Source: Ancylobacter vacuolatus
GTDB lineage: Bacteria; Pseudomonadota; Alphaproteobacteria; Rhizobiales; Xanthobacteraceae
Assembly (NCBI RefSeq): GCF_030813595.1
Contig: NZ_JAUSUH010000007.1
Coordinates: 1 to 64,000, forward strand
Length of the DNA: 64,000 nucleotides
Reading direction: 5' to 3'
Shown here: positions 59,052-64,000 of the stretch, one piece after another
Layout: each line of letters opens with the position of its first letter
How positions within the stretch are numbered: the stretch's first letter is position 1
Position numbers and translations under genes: made by a program
The notes under the pieces: model-generated
What the model was told of the DNA's origin: nothing
The model's input: the letters and a program-made list of their open reading frames with translations, nothing else
Database searches by the model: none

Positions 59052-59723
59052 ATGCTGAAAGAATTCAATGACTTCGAGCGCCGTCCCGACCTGCTGGCCC
59101 GGTTCGACGCGGTCTTGTCCTGCTATTCCGCCACCGCGGTCTTCGCCGATGTGCAGTACCGCACGGGTGTCATGGACAGCGGTATCAAATCCGCGTTCCG
59201 CGCGAAGATCTGCGGTCAGGCGATCACCGTGCAACTCTCCAAGGGTGACCTCGTCGATCCGCTGCGCGCGCTGGAGATGGGCCATCCCGGCGACGTCATC
59301 GTCGTGGACGCGGGCGGCGACCTGAATACGTCCGTCTGTGGAGGTCTGATGGGCGGGCTGGGGCAGAATCGCGGCATCCGCGGCATGGTGATCGACGGGG
59401 CCGGACGCGACACGGACGAACTCGAGGATATTAACTGGCCGATCTGGGTTCGTGCCGTCACGCCGCGCGGCACGCACACGATGTTCTCGGGCCGTAAGGA
59501 AGAACTGTCGATCAACGTGCCCATTGCCTGCGGCGGCGTGTTGGTGAACCCGGGTGATTTCATCGTCGCCGACTTGATGGGGGTCGTGGTCGTCCCGCTC
59601 CAGCGTGCCGAAGAGGTGGTGCGTCTCGCTGGCGAACAGGCCGAGCGCGAAGAGAAGACACGCGCCTGGGTCCAGCAGGGCAAGACGGTGGAGGATCTCC
59701 TGGCCGAGTTCGGGCGGATCTGA
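59052..59723 (+). CDS. RraA-family protein (aldolase/decarboxylase superfamily)
   Basis: A 223-residue protein: SATAVFADVQYRTGVMDSGIKSAFRAKICGQAITVQLSKGDLVDPLRALEMGHPGDVIVVDAGGDLNTSVCGGLMGGLGQNRGIRGMVIDGAGRDTDEL is the RraA/HMG-aldolase core, with GGLMG-xxQNRGIRGMVIDGAGRD where the enzymes bind metal and substrate (R and D). Members cleave 4-hydroxy-4-methyl-2-oxoglutarate-like acids or decarboxylate oxaloacetate; others bind RNase E. In a catabolic operon an aldolase, decarboxylase or dehydratase-like role is more likely than RNase inhibition. Confidence 0.88.
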   Translation: MLKEFNDFERRPDLLARFDAVLSCYSATAVFADVQYRTGVMDSGIKSAFRAKICGQAITVQLSKGDLVDPLRALEMGHPGDVIVVDAGGDLNTSVCGGLMGGLGQNRGIRGMVIDGAGRDTDELEDINWPIWVRAVTPRGTHTMFSGRKEELSINVPIACGGVLVNPGDFIVADLMGVVVVPLQRAEEVVRLAGEQAEREEKTRAWVQQGKTVEDLLAEFGRI

Positions 59724-59726
59724 CCG

Positions 59727-60635
59727 ATGACGGCAGCGCTGATCGCCCTGGATTGGGGCACCTCGTCCTTCCGCGCTTGGCTGATGGATGGCGCGGGCCG
59801 GGTGCTGGACGAGCTCTCGGCCCCCATGGGTATCCTTGCCGTGCCCGAAGGCGATTTCGATGCGGCGTTCGAGAGTTGGCTGGCTGGTTGGCTGGCTGCG
59901 GGGCCGGACCTGCCCATCATTGCTTCGGGCATGATTACGAGCCGCAATGGCTGGGTGGAGACGCCGTATGCCGCCTTGCCGGTCGACGTGGAGACGTTGG
60001 CAGCGCAGGTGATGCCCCACCGGACACGGCAGGGGCGCGTCGTCCATTTCGTGACCGGCGTAGCGCAAAATCCGGCTGATGGCCTTCCCGATGTCATCCG
60101 GGGCGAGGAGACCGAAATCATCGGGCACCTCGCCGCCTCGGGCGCGCGGGAGGGACTGTTCCTGCTGCCCGGCACCCATAGCAAATGGCTGCGAGTCCGT
60201 GACGGTGCGATCACGGACTTCTCGACGGCGATGACCGGCGAGCTGTTCGCGCTATTGTCCGCCCATTCGATTCTGGGCCGGCTGATGGAACCCGGTCCGC
60301 CTCAGCCAGTGGCCTTCGATCAGGGCGTGGAGGTCGGCCGCAAGGGCGACCTGCCGCTGCGTCTCTTCTCGGCCCGGGCGCTGCCGCTGTTCGGGCGGCT
60401 GCCGGCCGGAGCGGTCTCTGATTATCTCTCCGGCCTGCTCATCGGCGCCGAGATGGCCGCCGCCCTGAACGGCCGCGACACGTCGGGCGGACTGACGATC
60501 GTCGGCCGTGGCGACCTTGCCGAACGTTACGCACGGGCGCTCACCGCCTTCACCATGCCCGCCGCGATCGCCGCGCCCGACATGGCGCGGCACGGACTTG
60601 TGGAAATCGCGACACACGCGGGGCTATTGGCATGA
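59727..60635 (+). CDS. dgoK: 2-dehydro-3-deoxygalactonokinase DgoK
   Basis: A 302-residue kinase. LIALDWGTSSFRAWLMDGAGRVLDELSAPMGI is the diagnostic N-terminus (phosphate 1 loop DWGTS), ASGMITSRNGWVETPY and LLPGTHSKWLRVRDGAITDFSTAMTGELFALLSAHSIL complete it. It phosphorylates 2-keto-3-deoxy-D-galactonate at C6. Four-base overlap with dgoA. This enzyme tells that the operon ends in the De Ley-Doudoroff route or a related one; the same kinase also accepts some related keto-deoxy acids. Confidence 0.94.
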   Translation: MTAALIALDWGTSSFRAWLMDGAGRVLDELSAPMGILAVPEGDFDAAFESWLAGWLAAGPDLPIIASGMITSRNGWVETPYAALPVDVETLAAQVMPHRTRQGRVVHFVTGVAQNPADGLPDVIRGEETEIIGHLAASGAREGLFLLPGTHSKWLRVRDGAITDFSTAMTGELFALLSAHSILGRLMEPGPPQPVAFDQGVEVGRKGDLPLRLFSARALPLFGRLPAGAVSDYLSGLLIGAEMAAALNGRDTSGGLTIVGRGDLAERYARALTAFTMPAAIAAPDMARHGLVEIATHAGLLA

Positions 60636-61270
60636 CGACATGGGAGAGCGCCTTCGCCGCCTGCCCGCTGGTGGCGATTCTGCGTGGGATCACCCCGGAG
60701 GAGGCCGGCCCTGTGGCGGGGGCGCTGGTGGAGGCGGGGTTCACCCTCATCGAGGTGCCGCTGAACTCGCCCCAGCCGCTGGAAAGCATCCGGCGGATGG
60801 TGGCCGCGGTCGATGGACGCGCGGTGATCGGCGCGGGCACCGTGGTGCGGCCCGACCAGGTGGCCGACGTGGCCGCCGCCGGCGCGCGGCTGATCGTGGC
60901 GCCGAATTTCGACCTCGAGGTGGCCGCCGCCGCGAGAGGCCTGATCTACGGTCCCGGCGTGACGACCCCGTCCGAAGCCTTTGCCGCCCTGAAGGCCGGC
61001 GCAGCCTTTCTGAAGCTGTTCCCGGCCGAGATGATTCCCCCCGCTGCGGTCCAGGCGATCCGCACCATTTTGCCGCTCGAGGCGCGGCTGCTGCCGGTTG
61101 GCGGCATCACCCCTCAGGCCATGGCGCCCTACCGCGCGGCTGGCGCCGACGGTTTCGGCCTCGGCAGCGCACTCTACGCGCCGGGACGATCAGTTGCTGA
61201 TGTGGCCGCGCAAGCAGGCGCTTTCCGCCTGGAATGGACAGCGCTGCGGGGACCAACCTCCGCGATCTGA
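60632..61270 (+). CDS. dgoA: 2-dehydro-3-deoxy-6-phosphogalactonate aldolase DgoA
   Basis: A 212-residue class I aldolase of the KDPG/KDPGal type. Glutamate of IEVPLNSPQPL, GAGTVVRPDQV, and the Schiff-base lysine in AAFLKLFPAEMIPP are present; LLPVGGITPQAMAPYRAAGADGFGLGSALYAPG binds phosphate. It splits KDPGal into pyruvate and glyceraldehyde 3-phosphate. It is the last gene of the operon; the next 400 bases hold no gene. Confidence 0.94.
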   Translation: MTTWESAFAACPLVAILRGITPEEAGPVAGALVEAGFTLIEVPLNSPQPLESIRRMVAAVDGRAVIGAGTVVRPDQVADVAAAGARLIVAPNFDLEVAAAARGLIYGPGVTTPSEAFAALKAGAAFLKLFPAEMIPPAAVQAIRTILPLEARLLPVGGITPQAMAPYRAAGADGFGLGSALYAPGRSVADVAAQAGAFRLEWTALRGPTSAI

Positions 61271-61617
61271 ACGGTGATCTACGCGCCCCATGATGCCTGC
61301 ATGTCCCTTTAAGTCGGAAGGTAAGGGCCGGCCGGAAAGCTGCGCGTCATGGGCCAATCATTACCGCCGACTGCTGCCAAGTCTGCTTTCCGTGCTGGAG
61401 TTCGGCTCGAACAATGCGGTCTGGCGACCGGTCTTGTCCGCCCTCGACTGCGGCAGGGCGAGGCTGGATGATGGAGGCCGGTTCGTGCCGCAGAACGATA
61501 TGCCGACAGACGATGACCGGCCTCCTTGACGTCGTGAAGGAAGCGGCCCTCGACACTGGGCTTCCCGATGCGTTCGAGACCTCGGCTCCCGCGTCGCGCT
61601 ACCCAAGGCTGTTTTGA
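61271..61617. other. Gap after dgoA without recognisable gene
   Basis: Several open frames are present on both strands, but none resembles a known family or has a good ribosome site. No strong terminator was found. It probably consists of mobile-element or gene debris next to the following chimera. Confidence 0.4.
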
Positions 61618-62332
61618 AGCAGCCCCCGAATGGACCGGACACGTCCTCCGACTTCGCTAAGAGGTAGGAGTAATGTCGTCTCTATGACTGGTACGATCCC
61701 GAAGAGTGAGGTCCTGCCAGGACCGCAGCGTCGGCGGCGCTGGGCGCCGGCCGAGAAGCTGGCGATTGTCGCGGTGACCCGCGAGGCGCTGGCGCGCGTG
61801 GTCGGGCGCGACTGCAATCTCGACCTCATCATCGACGACATCCGCGCCGAGCTGCGGGGCCGGCCCTATGAGCTGGCGGCGGTTGCCGGCGGCTGGCAGC
61901 ACCGCACCCGCAAGAGCTTCACGGATGCGATCCAGCTGGCGACCGGGCTGGGCACCTCCGAGGCCAAGCCACTCTCCCAGTCCGAGGCGCTGGTGCTGCT
62001 GTGTATCGGCTGCTTCCAGCCAATCAACCGTGGCGAACTCGGCCAGTTTTTCGGCAAGGAGATCAGCCGCGATGTCATCGGTCATCTGCGCTCCCTGGGG
62101 CTTCATCGCCACCGGCCCGCGCTCGCCCCAGCCCGGCGCGCCCTATACCTATGTGACCACCCGGGAGTTCCTCAGCCATTTCGGCTTCGATACCCTGCGC
62201 GACCTGCCGGATATGGAAGCGCTCGAGGATGCGGGCCTGCTCAGCAAGGATAGGCTGCTGGCGGGGGAGTTTCCCCTGGCGTGCATGGAAGGGGACGGGG
62301 ACGAAGAACTGGGCCAGGAAGACGAGGCGTGA
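61618..62332 (+). pseudogene. Transposase OrfA start joined to a frameshifted scpB copy
   Basis: From 61618 (TGAAGCAGCCCCCGAATGGA) the sequence looks like the left end of an insertion element. ATG 61684 opens MTGTIPKSEVLPGPQRRRRWAPAEKLAIV, the N-terminus of an OrfA/TnpA-type transposase protein (IS3 or IS66 families). At about 61774 it switches in frame to scpB sequence (VTREALARVVGRDCNLDLIIDDIRAEL), lacking scpB's first 41 codons. An extra G near 62100 shifts the frame after VIGHLRSLG, so the chimera reads on to a stop at 62253 in the wrong frame while true scpB sequence continues in another to 62332. Both partners are inactive as seen. Confidence 0.8.
61774..62304 (+). repeat. Right copy of the direct scpB repeat
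   Basis: Matches 20783-21313 in the same orientation. It has more substitutions at third codon positions plus one insertion. It marks the right side of the accessory block. Confidence 0.85.
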
Positions 62333-62833
62333 GCGTTGAGACCATCACGATGTGGACGTGGCGGGCGGGCGACCATGGCCAAACCGCTGAACCACTTCCG
62401 TAGGTCCAATCGGCGCGGCTGGCCCTGACTGACTCCGTTGAAGAAGGCGGCGCTGCTCGCCAAGCTCCTCCCGAGCGGGCCACAAATCGGCCCGGCATGA
62501 TCGGAGCCCTCCTCACAGGCCGAGTTTTCAACGTAATCGACCCTTTCCTGACACGCGGAACGTCCGCTGACGGGGATGGTTAAGTCATTGCCAGTCGCTG
62601 GTGGCTCGCCGGATTGTTCAAGGCGACATGCGCCGCGCCGGAGCCGGGCCTCCTGCCCGGGCGATCCTGCCATCAAGGCCAAGTGCCGCCGTGGTAGCGG
62701 CTGTGGGTGGACCTCCGCGTGCCCCTCCACGTGCCCCTCCGCGCGCGGGCGGCGCGATGGCGCACAGGTTATCTATCTGACACGGAGCGGCGCTAATAAG
62801 GCCCGATAGCTTGGTCCAACGAGGGATCCTTCC
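62333..62833. other. Gap before phoA without recognisable gene
   Basis: About 500 bases. Frames exist but are rich in Arg, Pro and Ser and look like shadows. The stretch around 62430-62525 (TTGAAGAAGGCGGCGCTGC and on) has the style of intergenic debris next to transposons, but no element could be named. The last 60 bases contain the phoA ribosome site GAGGGAT. Confidence 0.4.
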
Positions 62834-64000
62834 ATGCGCATTCTAGCGGCGGTCCTTGCCGCCACCACCTGCCTCATCGGCGTGGCCAACGCGGCGAACG
62901 TCTTTCCGATCGACCGCGCCACGATCCTTGCCGGCTCGGCTTTCGACTTCAAGGTCGAGTTTGCCGGTGTCGTGAAGGCGGAAGACGTGTCGATCACCAT
63001 CAATGGCGAGCCCGCCGCCAAGATCCTCGGCAAGGATGTGGCGTTCATCGCGAAAGAAGAGGGTGTCGACGCCTCGGCGGTGCTGCTGCGCGCGGCCAAA
63101 GTGATCAAGCCCGGGCTGTACACGGTGGAAGTCAAGGCCGGCAACGACACCAAGACGGTGCATTGGGACGTTTACGGCACTCCGGACACGCCGAAGGCGA
63201 AGAACATCATCTTCTTTCTCGGCGACGGCATGTCGGTGGCGCACCGCACCGGCGCCCGCCTGCTGTCCAAGGGCATGACCGAGGGCAAGGCCGATGGCCG
63301 CCTCGCCATGGACGACCTCGACCACATGGCCTTCATCGGCACCTCGTCCACCAACGCCATCGCCACTGACAGCGCCAACACCATGTCGGCGCACATGACC
63401 GGCCACAAGACGGCGGTGAACGCGCTCGGCGTTTATGCCGACCGAACCAAGGACCCGCTGGACGATCCGCGGGTGGAGAACGTCACCGAAGCGCTCGCCC
63501 GGACCGGCCGCAAATCGGTCGGCATCGTCACCACCGCCGAGGTCGAGGACGCGACCCCGGCCGCGGTGGTCGCCCATACCCGCCTGCGCGATCGCAAGGC
63601 GGAGATCGTCGAGATGATGTTCGCGCTGAAGCCGGAGGTCGTGCTCGGTGGCGGCTCGGCCTATTTCCTGCCGAAGTCCACCCCCGGCTCGAAGCGCAAG
63701 GACGACCAGGACTTCATCAAGGCCTTCACCGAGGCCGGCTACAGCCTCGCCACCGACGCCGGCGCGCTGCAGGCGGTGGGGCAGGCGAATGCCGGCAAGA
63801 TCCTCGGCCTGTTCCACACCGGCAACATGGACTCGGTGCTCGACCGCAAGTTCCTGAAGAAGGGCACGGTGAACAAGTTCCCCGACCAGCCCGGCCTGGT
63901 GGACATGACCAAGGTGGCGCTGGCCCAGCTCGCCAAGAATCCGGACGGCTTCTTCCTGATGGTGGAAGGCGCGACCATCGACAAGATGTCGCATCCGATG
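62834..64000 (+). CDS. phoA: Alkaline phosphatase (PhoA family), cut by window edge
   Basis: A periplasmic phosphomonoesterase; 389 codons are visible and the C-terminus is missing. Signal peptide (RILAAVLAATTCLIGVANA), then an N-terminal beta-rich domain of about 95 residues (IDRATILAGSAFDFKVEFAGVVKAEDVSITINGEPA) that standard E. coli PhoA lacks, then the catalytic domain: KNIIFFLGDGMSVAHRTGAR with metal ligand D131 and the nucleophile S180 in ATDSANTMSAHMTG. The extra domain resembles that of some phosphatases in marine and soil alphaproteobacteria. It has no link to the sugar operon and may mark the backbone beyond the island. Confidence 0.9.
   Translation, partial: MRILAAVLAATTCLIGVANAANVFPIDRATILAGSAFDFKVEFAGVVKAEDVSITINGEPAAKILGKDVAFIAKEEGVDASAVLLRAAKVIKPGLYTVEVKAGNDTKTVHWDVYGTPDTPKAKNIIFFLGDGMSVAHRTGARLLSKGMTEGKADGRLAMDDLDHMAFIGTSSTNAIATDSANTMSAHMTGHKTAVNALGVYADRTKDPLDDPRVENVTEALARTGRKSVGIVTTAEVEDATPAAVVAHTRLRDRKAEIVEMMFALKPEVVLGGGSAYFLPKSTPGSKRKDDQDFIKAFTEAGYSLATDAGALQAVGQANAGKILGLFHTGNMDSVLDRKFLKKGTVNKFPDQPGLVDMTKVALAQLAKNPDGFFLMVEGATIDKMSHPM

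Noticed and set aside
1-64000. CRISPR arrays, rRNA or complete tRNA genes
   Set aside because: No regularly spaced repeats, no rRNA-like conserved stretches and no cloverleaf-forming sequence were found by reading; only a tRNA-end-like fragment at 21442 was noticed.

Overview
The window is very GC-rich DNA from an alphaproteobacterium, most likely of the order Hyphomicrobiales (Rhizobiales); Xanthobacteraceae such as Ancylobacter or Xanthobacter would fit. The evidence is a complete repABC replication module (13.1-17.0 kb), a DUF1403-ScpB gene pair, MoxR/Bat genes beside a NarL-type two-component pair, and many protein families typical of that order. The repABC module means the window lies on a large plasmid or chromid. 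The genus is inferred; the replicon type is read from the sequence.

Layout. (1) 0-12.1 kb, organosulfonate use: a leftward operon with an FMN reductase and two complete SsuABC-type importers, a divergent Cys-rich Rrf2 regulator, SsuD monooxygenase coupled to an FAD-binding protein, then tauABC. (2) 12.1-13.0 kb, relics of another sulfonate transporter and of a serine acetyltransferase. (3) 13.1-17.0 kb, repABC with two parS sites, an antisense ctRNA and a probable origin inside repC. (4) 17.0-21.4 kb, plasmid maintenance: two VapC-type toxin-antitoxin pairs around a tyrosine recombinase, then DUF1403 and ScpB genes. (5) 21.4-28.3 kb, a patchwork of regulators, PhzF, an MFS pump, a cupin, truncated genes and a transposase relic. 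(6) 28.3-31.5 kb, a nitric-oxide-type module: NsrR, an HPP-CBS membrane protein, and a flavohemoglobin-type reductase fused to a probable heme PAS domain in place of the globin. (7) 31.6-39.5 kb, a MoxR/Bat operon with a histidine kinase and response regulator. (8) 39.8-61.3 kb, a large sugar or sugar-acid catabolic region: two ribose-type ABC importers, two GntR repressors with visible operators, six or seven oxidoreductases, two lactonases, cupin and VOC metalloproteins, an RraA protein and DgoK/DgoA. (9) 61.6-62.3 kb, a broken second scpB copy joined to a transposase start. (10) 62.8 kb to the edge, a partial alkaline phosphatase.

How it works together. Region 1 would import sulfonates and taurine, reduce FMN and release sulfite under sulfur limitation. 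Region 8 would import one or two carbohydrates, oxidise and delactonise them, and finish through 2-keto-3-deoxygalactonate to pyruvate and glyceraldehyde 3-phosphate; no classical sugar-acid dehydratase is present, so the middle of the route is unexplained. The two scpB copies lie in direct orientation about 41 kb apart and bracket regions 5-8, as expected if that block is an inserted or excisable island. The least conventional items are the reductase/heme-PAS fusion and the dehydratase-less sugar cluster.
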